In this document: positions 33,928-40,290 of the stretch, one piece after another | How the letters are laid out: each line of letters opens with the position of its first letter | Numbering within the stretch: position 1 is the first letter of the stretch | Assembly (NCBI GenBank): GCA_903901855.1 | Contig: CAIUSP010000042.1 | Span: forward strand, 1 to 64,000 | Origin: an uncultured bacterium | GTDB taxonomy: Bacteria; Actinomycetota; Thermoleophilia; Solirubrobacterales; 70-9 | Reading direction: 5' to 3' | DNA: 64,000 bases | Notes under the pieces: generated by a model | Told to the model about the DNA's origin: nothing | The model's database searches: none | What the model saw: only the letters and a program-made list of their open reading frames with translations | Program-made: the position numbers and the translations under genes

Positions 33928-34958
33928 CGCGCGAACACGATCTTGATTGCGTCTTCCGTCATCGCCTCGGCCGCATCCTCGAACGGAAGGACCTTGGTGA
34001 TCAGCGCGCCGGGATCCAGCCGGCCCTGCTCCACGAGCTCGATCACCTCCGGAGCGGTGGCCCGAGCCTGCACGCGGCTGACGTCGTAGGTGATTCCCTT
34101 GGCGTACATCGAGGCCAGCGGCACCTCGGTCATCGCCGTCGGGCCGCCGGAGACGCTGGTGCAGTGCCCACAGGCCGACGTGGACCGGAGGGCGAGGTTG
34201 CGCCCGGGCGGCAGGGCGCACGCGTCGACGGTGATCGGGAAGCGCTCCTGCCACTTGAACTCCACGAGCTCGTCAAAGGTCAGGGAGACCGTCTCGGCGC
34301 CGAAGCCCGCCGCGATCTCGGTGCGGCGCTCGTCGAAGTCGACGTAGACCACTCGCTCGGAGCCGAGCGCCAGCGCCGCGGCGACGGCGTAGAGGCCGAC
34401 CGACTGGGCCGGGCCCCCGACCACGAGCACCGGCGCCCCCGGGCTGGCCGCCAGTGGTCCGGCCACGGTGCGGTACCCGTCGGAGACGTTGTCGGGGATC
34501 CCCGCCGCGACCTCAGGGTCGATCGAGCCCGGGAGGGGCAGGAGCATGTGATCGGCCCAGGGAACGCGAACCAGGTCGGCCAGCCCGCCACCGAAGTCCA
34601 TCCCGTCCCGTACCACCAGGCCGTAGGCCGCGCCGAGCGGAACCGACTCACAGGCGTTGGTCAGCCCGGCCATGCACTTCGGGCACTCGCCGCAGCTGAT
34701 CTGGAACGGGACGATCACCCGGTCACCGGCGCTCCAGTCGCCGGCGCGCTCGCCGGCCTCGACGATCTCCCCAACGATCTCGTGGCCCATCGTGAACGGC
34801 GGCTCCATTGGGTAAAGGCCGGTTGCGATGGCCGTGTCCAGGTCGCACCGGGCCACGGCGATTGGCCGCACGATGGCATCCCGATCGTCCTGGATCGCCG
34901 GGTCGGCTGTCTCCTCCCAGCTGAGCTTTCCGACACCGTTGAAGAGCAGGTGCTGCAT
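33924..34958 (-). CDS. Zinc-dependent medium-chain alcohol dehydrogenase
   Basis: A 344-residue MDR-family dehydrogenase. Catalytic zinc ligands are in VARCDLDTA and GHEIVGE; the structural zinc site is CGECPKCMAGLTNAC. The cofactor segment is VLVVGGPAQSVGLYAVAA, where the usual GxGxxG is altered. I place the start at the ATG at 34958 (MQHLLFNGVGKLSW), preceded by GGGAG, rather than at the ATG at 35000: the latter lies inside a palindrome that is likely the TetR operator. It leads the coupled adh-CMD-tautomerase unit, divergent from the TetR gene. Confidence 0.9.
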   Translation of the reverse strand: MQHLLFNGVGKLSWEETADPAIQDDRDAIVRPIAVARCDLDTAIATGLYPMEPPFTMGHEIVGEIVEAGERAGDWSAGDRVIVPFQISCGECPKCMAGLTNACESVPLGAAYGLVVRDGMDFGGGLADLVRVPWADHMLLPLPGSIDPEVAAGIPDNVSDGYRTVAGPLAASPGAPVLVVGGPAQSVGLYAVAAALALGSERVVYVDFDERRTEIAAGFGAETVSLTFDELVEFKWQERFPITVDACALPPGRNLALRSTSACGHCTSVSGGPTAMTEVPLASMYAKGITYDVSRVQARATAPEVIELVEQGRLDPGALITKVLPFEDAAEAMTEDAIKIVFAR

Positions 34959-34998
34959 CGGCCTCCCAAGCGAACCTTCGGTGACTATGACGCGTGGC

Positions 34999-35016
34999 AT
35001 AGTAACACGGTTCTAT
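34999..35016. promoter_or_regulatory. Inverted repeat, probable TetR operator
   Basis: ATAGTAACACGGTTCTAT is an imperfect 18-bp palindrome (six of nine pairs match, including all four outer pairs). It lies between the divergent adh and TetR genes, 41 bp and 18 bp from their starts, the usual place for autoregulation and control of the divergent operon. Operator function is inferred from position and symmetry. Confidence 0.55.
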
Positions 35017-35033
35017 GATGAGCGTCCTAACCG

Positions 35034-35612
35034 ATGGCTGACGACACGCGAGACAGGATGATCATCGGCGCCGCCGGCGTGCTCGCGCAGCGAGGCCTTC
35101 AGGGCACATCATTCAGCGAGGTCATCGAGGCAACCGGTGCGCCACGCGGATCGATCTACCACCACTTCCCCGGCGGCAAGGACGAGATGATCGGCGAGGC
35201 GATCTTCCTGCTCGGGGGTTCGGTCGCCGAACGGATCCGCGCCATCGAGGCGACACGGCCCGAACAGGTTTCCGACGAGTTCATCGAAGGCTGGCGCGAA
35301 TTCGCCAGGGCGACCGACCTCAAAGCCGTGTGCGCGGTCTCGGCCGTGACGGTCGGGGCCGGTGCCGCCGCCCAGGGGCTCCTGCCCGCAGTCGCCTCGA
35401 CGTTCGCCTCCTGGCAGGACGCCCTCGCCGAGGCCTACGCGAGAACCGGCGTCACCAAGGCAGACAGCAAGAGGCTGGCCACCACGACGGTCGCCGCGCT
35501 GGAAGGCGCGCTGATACTTGCCCGCGCTCAGCAAAGCATGGAGCCCTTCGACGCCGTCCAGCACGACCTGGCCGCGATGGCGAGAGCCGCCCGGCGCGGC
35601 CGCTCCACCTGA
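35034..35612 (+). CDS. TetR/AcrR family regulator
   Basis: A 192-residue one-component repressor. The N-terminal helix-turn-helix runs AAGVLAQRGLQGTSFSEVIE followed by GAPRGSIYHHFPGGKDEMIG, close to the LmrA/YxaF subgroup. The C-terminal ligand domain (about 60-190) is alanine-rich with the LmrA-like DLKAVCAVSAVTVG segment. It most likely represses the divergent adh-CMD-tautomerase genes and itself through the palindrome at 34999. The ligand is unknown. The four-helix protein gene follows 38 bp downstream. Confidence 0.92.
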   Translation: MADDTRDRMIIGAAGVLAQRGLQGTSFSEVIEATGAPRGSIYHHFPGGKDEMIGEAIFLLGGSVAERIRAIEATRPEQVSDEFIEGWREFARATDLKAVCAVSAVTVGAGAAAQGLLPAVASTFASWQDALAEAYARTGVTKADSKRLATTTVAALEGALILARAQQSMEPFDAVQHDLAAMARAARRGRST

Positions 35613-35650
35613 CCGTGGCCCGGGAGCAATCAAGCGACATACGAGATCCG

Positions 35651-36064
35651 ATGCGTTTCTGGCTGGCGTGGCTTCGCGTCGCGACGATCCTCCTGATCGC
35701 CTTCGGGCTCTTTCTGGTCGTCGCCCATGGCCTGACGCTGAAGGGCTTCAGCCTCCTCGTCTACTCGTCGAGCGGGCGGATCTCCGAATTCGGTGACGAG
35801 GCCGCCGACTACATCGCGCTGGCCCACGCCGTCCTGGGCGCTGTGATGGTCGGCTGGGGAACGGCGCTCCTCCTCGTCCTGCGCGGACCAATGAAGCGCA
35901 ACGTCCGGGAGGGCGCCCTCATCTTCGCCATCTCGCTCACGTGCTGGTTCATCCCCGACACGATCTTCTCCGTGGCATCCGGGTTCTGGCAGAACGCGCT
36001 ACTCAACGCCGGCTTCGCGGTGCTGTTCGCGATCCCCCTGGTCGCGCTCGTTAGACGCGAGTAG
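35651..36064 (+). CDS. Four-helix membrane protein, unknown function
   Basis: A 137-residue hydrophobic protein with four predicted membrane helices: VATILLIAFGLFLVV, a segment around DYIALAHAVLGAVMVGWGTA, GALIFAISLTCWFIP and ALLNAGFAVLFAIPLVALV. No family is recognised. Its TAG stop lies inside the first GTAGCAC repeat of boundary site 3 at 36061. A decayed copy of its C-terminal half lies in the next-but-one cassette at 37764-37916. The start at the ATG at 35651 is preferred over an upstream GTG. Confidence 0.78.
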   Translation: MRFWLAWLRVATILLIAFGLFLVVAHGLTLKGFSLLVYSSSGRISEFGDEAADYIALAHAVLGAVMVGWGTALLLVLRGPMKRNVREGALIFAISLTCWFIPDTIFSVASGFWQNALLNAGFAVLFAIPLVALVRRE

Positions 36065-36159
36065 CACTCCGGTCGCAGACCCTCTCACCCGAGTAGCAGC
36101 CGGGTAGCAACGCCCCGGAAACGTCAACCGCCAGGGCGGTGCGAACCTGCCGAGCCCAT
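36061..36159 (+). repeat. Cassette boundary site 3 (diverged copy)
   Basis: GTAGCAC at 36061, GTAGCAG at 36093 and GTAGCAAC at 36104 keep the same 32/11-bp spacing, and the tRNA-like core ends CCCAT at 36159, again 55 bp from the third repeat. About 41 of 56 positions from 36104 match site 1 without gaps. The repeat at 36061 supplies the stop codon of the upstream gene. Confidence 0.75.
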
Positions 36160-36174
36160 GGTCAGAGAGGCCGG

Positions 36175-37005
36175 CTAGAAGGCGTTAGGTAGCGCCGCCC
36201 AGGCCACGGCGTCGTGTCCCGGGATCGCGATCGTGTTGGGGTTATTCGTGAGGTATCGCTGGATTCGCCCGAGCGAGTCACGGAAGCCCCGTCGGTCCTG
36301 CATAACCGTCATTTCGAGAACTTCGTGCAGCTGGCGCTCAACATGGGCGGCGTCGCCGCACAAGAGCACGGGGCCGTGCTCTGTTTCAAGCAGGAGCGAG
36401 AGATGCCCAAACGTATGGCCGGGGGTGCGCAAGAGCCTGATGCTCCCGTCTCCGAACAGATCGAGCGTCTCATCGAAGACACCCCACCTCTCTTTCGGCG
36501 CAACGGTCCGGATGCGTCGATGCTCTCTGAGCAGCACCGGGTGGTAGCCGCCGGGCTTCACTGAGGAACCGGGGCGAGTCGCGATCGCAAACTCGGCCTC
36601 ATCCAGCAGCAGTTCGGCATCGGCAAACTGGCGCAGCCCGCTGAGGTGATCCATGTGGCAGTGAGTCATCACGACGATCCGCGGCTGGCCGAGTCCGAGC
36701 GCCTCAAGTTGCGGGGCGACAGGCTCCGCGCGATGGTCGAAGATGAAAGGGCTCGATGGGCCCATCGTGTTCGCTGGATCGTTGGCGACCGAGGGGTCAT
36801 AGCCCGTGTCGACCAGCAGCAGTCCCTCATCGGGGTGTTCGATTGCGAAGGTCGGCACCGGCTGCCACGCCGCGCCGACACGAAGCAGCTGCCGCGCCCA
36901 ACCATGCAGTTGCCCCACTACCCCCGCACCAGAAGGCTTGACACTGAAGGCTGGCGAGAGTCGGATCTCCCCGCCTCGGATCGGATAGACACGCACGACC
37001 GTCAT
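36175..37005 (-). CDS. MBL-fold hydrolase, quorum-quenching lactonase-like
   Basis: A 276-residue metallo-beta-lactamase-fold protein. The zinc-binding motif is VVMTHCHMDHLSGL; further ligands lie in TPGHTFGHLS, CGDAAH and IPGHDA, the order found in N-acyl-homoserine lactonases of the AttM/AiiB type. The start is placed at the ATG at 37005 (MTVVRVYPIRGGEIRL), where family homology begins; the frame extends to 37131 across the boundary repeat, which is unlikely to be coding. It is the only gene of the fourth cassette. Confidence 0.85.
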   Translation of the reverse strand: MTVVRVYPIRGGEIRLSPAFSVKPSGAGVVGQLHGWARQLLRVGAAWQPVPTFAIEHPDEGLLLVDTGYDPSVANDPANTMGPSSPFIFDHRAEPVAPQLEALGLGQPRIVVMTHCHMDHLSGLRQFADAELLLDEAEFAIATRPGSSVKPGGYHPVLLREHRRIRTVAPKERWGVFDETLDLFGDGSIRLLRTPGHTFGHLSLLLETEHGPVLLCGDAAHVERQLHEVLEMTVMQDRRGFRDSLGRIQRYLTNNPNTIAIPGHDAVAWAALPNAF

Positions 37006-37124
37006 GTCGAGCGAAGAATAGTCGGGCGTCCGGTATCTCGGCTTGTCCGCGAATGCAGCGCGACCCAAGGGCCACCGGCACCACAGTCCCGCGCGCGCGG
37101 CGCGCAACAGCGCCTTAGCTACAG

Positions 37125-37223
37125 GCAGCAACCGGACGGCAGGCTGTCGCGTTTCGGTAGCAACCCAGTGGCAACCACCCCGAACCGCCGGTCAACACGG
37201 CAGTTCGAACCAGCCGCGCCCAT
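37125..37223 (+). repeat. Cassette boundary site 4 (three GTAGCAA-like repeats plus tRNA-Val 3' end)
   Basis: GCAGCAAC at 37125, GTAGCAAC at 37157 and GTGGCAAC at 37168 keep the 32/11-bp spacing. The core ends CCCAT at 37223, 55 bp from the third repeat. From the third repeat, 50 of 56 positions match site 1. The following bases CATCAAAA are shared with site 1 too. Confidence 0.82.
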
Positions 37224-37253
37224 CAAAAGTCGGTCCGCGAGTAGTCTGAGAGC

Positions 37254-37607
37254 GTGTTTATTGGACTTCGAACAGTGATCTACCCCGCTCCTGACTTGGC
37301 CGCAGCCAAGGCTTGGTTCACCGAGCTGCTCCAAACAGAGCCTTATTTCGACCAACCCTTTTACGTCGGCTTTGACGTCGGGGGATACGAACTTGGACTG
37401 GATCCGAGCCTCCCTGCCGGTGAGGGACCGACGACGTACTGGGGAGTGGCTAACGCGGATCTTGGCTTGGCCCATCTCCTCGACAAGGGCGCGACCGTTA
37501 TCAGCCCTGTGCAGGATGTCGGCGAAGGTATCCGCGTAGCCCGCGTCGAGACTCCCGACGGGTTCACATTCGGAGTCATCGAGAACCCAAACTTCAAAGC
37601 TAAGTAG
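37254..37607 (+). CDS. VOC family protein (glyoxalase/dioxygenase fold)
   Basis: A 117-residue protein of the vicinal-oxygen-chelate superfamily, one beta-alpha-beta-beta-beta module pair: LRTVIYPAPDLAAAKAWFTE, VGFDVGGYELGLDP, YWGVANADLGLAHLLDKGAT and RVARVETPDGFTFGVIENP. Members include glyoxalase I and antibiotic-binding resistance proteins; this sub-type has no assigned substrate, and metal ligands are not obvious. The start is the GTG at 37254, 30 bp after boundary site 4. Confidence 0.87.
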   Translation: MFIGLRTVIYPAPDLAAAKAWFTELLQTEPYFDQPFYVGFDVGGYELGLDPSLPAGEGPTTYWGVANADLGLAHLLDKGATVISPVQDVGEGIRVARVETPDGFTFGVIENPNFKAK

Positions 37608-37763
37608 CTTCCAATCCCGCTTCCGCGTCGCAGGCTAGAAAGCATGCTTTCTGCCCATTACCGGGCGGAGAGACGGCCTGATTACCAACCGCCCATTCAG
37701 CGCGCTCGACAACACCGACCTCGTAACGAATCCGTTTGATCCAACCTCAGCGAAATAATCCAG

Positions 37764-37916
37764 GTCTACGCCGTCTAACTGACCTGCTGGTTGGTCCCCG
37801 ACACCGTTTTCTCGATCGCTTCGGACTGGTGGCAGAACGCGATCCTCAACTTCGTATTCGCTGTGCTCTTTACAATTCCACCGGCGACACTAACCACCTC
37901 GCGAGGAAGGTCGTGA
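37764..37916 (+). pseudogene. Decayed paralogue of the four-helix membrane protein at 35651
   Basis: The plus strand encodes VYAV, a stop, then LTCWLVPDTVFSIASDWWQN and a further stretch to a TGA at 37914-37916. It aligns without gaps to residues IFAISLTCWFIPDTIFSVAS onwards of the intact gene at 35651-36064, with a stop where that protein has serine. The N-terminal half is missing. This explains the roughly 310-bp gene-free stretch 37608-37919, whose remaining left part holds nothing recognisable. Confidence 0.8.
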
Positions 37917-37919
37917 TCG

Positions 37920-38321
37920 ATGGCAGATGCAAATGAGACACGAAACACGCTCCGCTCCTACGCCGACGCTTGGCTTGCAGGTGATCTCGAGCGAGTACTC
38001 GAGATGTATCACGACGAGATCGTCCTCCACTACATGGGCGAGAGCCCCCTGGCAGGAACCCACACCGGCAAAGATGAGGTCCTCGCGGTACTCGGCCAAG
38101 CCTCTTGGCGGGCATCGCGGAAGCTGATCGAGGTAGAAGACGTACTCGTTGGGGAGAACCTCGGCGCGATCCTCGCCATCGAAGACCTTGGAGACCCTCC
38201 GCGTCGAGTGCGGCGAGTCCTCCTCTACCGAGTGGAAGAGGAAAAGCTGCGGGAGTGCTGGCTCTACGACGAGGACCAGCGCTTCATCGATGGGCTCTGG
38301 TCGTCTGATCCCGGCGAGTAG
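37920..38321 (+). CDS. SnoaL-like/NTF2-fold protein
   Basis: A 133-residue protein of the SnoaL-like superfamily: a N-terminal helix (TRNTLRSYADAWLAGDLERV), LEMYHDEIVLHYMGESPLAG, GKDEVLAVLGQAS, and strands with RRVLLYRVEEEKLRECWLYD. Related family members include polyketide cyclases and ketosteroid-isomerase-like proteins; no catalytic residue set is certain. It is the second SnoaL-like gene of the array (the other is at 30105), but the two are not close copies. It starts at the ATG at 37920, directly after the decayed membrane-protein gene. Confidence 0.83.
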   Translation: MADANETRNTLRSYADAWLAGDLERVLEMYHDEIVLHYMGESPLAGTHTGKDEVLAVLGQASWRASRKLIEVEDVLVGENLGAILAIEDLGDPPRRVRRVLLYRVEEEKLRECWLYDEDQRFIDGLWSSDPGE

Positions 38322-38567
38322 CGAGCCGCAGGTTCGGCAATTCCGGCAAGAGCTGCTTCAAGTCGCCGGACAAAAAACCAAGGCTTGGGGTTGGCTCATA
38401 TCATCAGACATCGCCCAAAGCCTCGAAAACACCACCCCCGCTGGGAAGTCGAAGGCGTGATCTCCTATATGAGCTCTCAGACACTTCTCATCGGCCTCGC
38501 ACTGGTCGTAATCCTCTCGGTGCTCGTGCGCCGCCGAGATCTCCCGGGCGTCCTGGCACCGTCCGAA
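38322..38567. other. Gene-free stretch
   Basis: About 250 bp between the second SnoaL-like gene and the convergent Fn3 protein gene. I see no convincing open frame, no copy of the cassette boundary site at the expected spacing and no tRNA-like core, so the right end of the last cassette cannot be placed. Confidence 0.5.
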
Positions 38568-40148
38568 CTAAAAAGCCCGAATCGGCCTCACTGCGAGGTC
38601 CCAGTACTTGACGCAGCAGGGATCCTCACCCTTGCGTAGCGCTCTGGCGACGCCCGCATTGACCTGCGACGACGACCAGTAAAAACCACCCCGACGCAAC
38701 CCACCAACAGCGGAATCATCAAGCTGGACGAGTTCATCAATGGATGGCAGGAACCAGCCCGTGACAACCAGACCATTGACGGTCGGAGCGTAGGTTGAGG
38801 CGGCATATGCAGCAGGAGCCGATCGATCATCGCGGTAGTCAGCGCGGGGGCACTCATCAAGGATCGCAGCAGTATTGGCAAACCCAGAACCAAGAGCAGT
38901 ACGAGTAACTATGAACCTATAACTGCACTGCGGCTGGCTCTTCTTCTGTTCGCCATTACCGGCACCCCACCGAAGTCTGGGATCAGGACTACCATCCGGA
39001 TCCCAACCAGCCGGCGCAGCCTCCAGATAGCGACAGCTCGAACCACACGCCGCACCCGTCTCAGTGAAGGTGCCGCCCGGAGCGTAGAAGACCTTGCCGC
39101 CGCCAGGACCATCGTCACCAACGTTCCAAGTACGTGGTGTAGCCGCAGCGGACGCCACTGAAGCGACCGAATCACCGAGAGCATTAGTTGCCTTCACGGT
39201 GAACGTGTAAGCCGTACCGTTGGTGAGCCCGGTGACCGTGCAAGACAGGGTTGTCGTTGTGCAGGATTGTGAACCGCCTCCAGATGCAGTGACCGTGTAA
39301 CTCGTGATCTCAGAGCCACCATCACTAGACGGAGCCGACCACGACACCGCGACATACCCGTGACCAACCAAGCCCGCAACACTCGTCGGAGGGTCCGGCA
39401 CCGTGGCTGGCGTAACCGCAGCGGACGCCAGTGAAGCGACCGAATCACCACGAGCATTGGTTGCCTTCACGAGGAACCAGTAAGACATGCCGTTGGTGAG
39501 CCCAGTGACCGTGCAAGACAGGGTTGCCGTTGTGCAGGATTGTGAACCGTCTCCCCAAGCAGTGACCGTGTAACTCGTGATCTCAGAGCCACCATCACTA
39601 GACGGAGCCGACCACGACACCGCCGCCGAAGAGTCACCGGCCACGCCCGAAACGCCCGTCGGAGGGTCCGGCACCGTGGCTGGCGTAGGCTCAGGCGTGA
39701 CGGCATTCGGGCTGGCCACCAGCCTCGAGCTGACCACCCACCGCGAATTCTTCGCCGTCGTCTTCGACTCCAACCTGAGCTGATACTCACGATCATTGAC
39801 GAGTCCCGAAACCTTGAAGGACCGATCGGAAGCCTCGAGCACCTTCAGCCCGAGCCACTTAGCTGACCAAGTCGCAGTTTGCTCACCGCCCTTCAAAACC
39901 CGGCCACGCCAACTAACGCGGTAACCAGCAGCACCCTTCACAGCGGACCATTTCAAGGTCAGAGAACGATCACCAACGGCAACCTGCGCGCCAGAGCCAG
40001 CCGAATTGGCAAACTCAGCTGGCGCGGCAAACGAAGACGAGAAAACCGGAGCAGCCTCAGCACGGACCACAAAACACGCCGCAAGCGCAGCAGCCAGCAC
40101 GCCAGCCAATACAAACCGCACACCACCGACCGCCAGAACTCTCGCCAC
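38568..40148 (-). CDS. Secreted protein with Fn3 repeats and a DUF1566-like C-terminal domain
   Basis: A roughly 526-residue exported protein. A signal peptide is clear (VLAGVLAAALAACFVVRAEA); I prefer the GTG at 40148, which has a purine-rich GGGGA upstream, over the TTG at 40178. Three Fn3-type beta-sandwich units follow, the second and third nearly identical (PDPPTxVxG, VSWSAPSSDGGSEITSYTVT). The C-terminal about 170 residues end in FYWSSSQ and VRPIRAF, as in DUF1566/Lcl-type domains; a WFLPSIDEL segment fits too. It is probably a surface or extracellular binding protein. The third and second repeats share a 273-bp period in the DNA. Confidence 0.82.
   Translation of the reverse strand: MARVLAVGGVRFVLAGVLAAALAACFVVRAEAAPVFSSSFAAPAEFANSAGSGAQVAVGDRSLTLKWSAVKGAAGYRVSWRGRVLKGGEQTATWSAKWLGLKVLEASDRSFKVSGLVNDREYQLRLESKTTAKNSRWVVSSRLVASPNAVTPEPTPATVPDPPTGVSGVAGDSSAAVSWSAPSSDGGSEITSYTVTAWGDGSQSCTTATLSCTVTGLTNGMSYWFLVKATNARGDSVASLASAAVTPATVPDPPTSVAGLVGHGYVAVSWSAPSSDGGSEITSYTVTASGGGSQSCTTTTLSCTVTGLTNGTAYTFTVKATNALGDSVASVASAAATPRTWNVGDDGPGGGKVFYAPGGTFTETGAACGSSCRYLEAAPAGWDPDGSPDPRLRWGAGNGEQKKSQPQCSYRFIVTRTALGSGFANTAAILDECPRADYRDDRSAPAAYAASTYAPTVNGLVVTGWFLPSIDELVQLDDSAVGGLRRGGFYWSSSQVNAGVARALRKGEDPCCVKYWDLAVRPIRAF
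39288..39625 (-). repeat. 273-bp tandem repeat inside the Fn3 gene
   Basis: A stretch of about 60 bases starting at 39288 (AGTGACCGTG onwards) recurs almost unchanged at 39561, a distance of 273 bp, exactly 91 codons or one Fn3 domain. The similarity covers most of each unit. Near identity at DNA level points to a recent internal duplication or gene conversion; domain number may vary between strains. Confidence 0.75.
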
Positions 40149-40290
40149 TACCTGATCCCCAATCCCCAGCAACGTCAATTTGTCGAGAGGCCACGGAGCG
40201 ACGGACGTCGCACGTCGATCGGTGACCTGAAGGTACTTGGAGGCAGACTACCAAGCCCAGATCCTTCCTCACGTAAGGAGCCGAAGCCCG

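Larger units (their letters stand above)
30078..37223 (+). mobile_element. Putative tandem array of tRNA-Val-targeted cargo cassettes without integrase
   Basis: From the 3' end of tRNA-Val to 37223, cargo units are bounded by four copies of a structured site (30699, 32583, 36061, 37125), each ending in a copy of the tRNA T-arm/3' end. Unit 1: SnoaL-like. Unit 2: DoxX-like and DUF3089 lipase, with an extra core-only relic between them. Unit 3: tautomerase, CMD, ADH, TetR and a four-helix protein. Unit 4: MBL hydrolase. A fifth unit (VOC, decayed gene, SnoaL) follows with no visible right end. No recombinase gene is visible, so mobilisation would need one in trans. The interpretation is inference from repeats and gene content. 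Confidence 0.65.

Noticed and set aside
38318-38360. GTAGCGAG after the second SnoaL gene as a fifth boundary site
   Set aside because: No repeats occur 32 or 43 bp further on and no tRNA-like core follows, so the match is one heptamer only.
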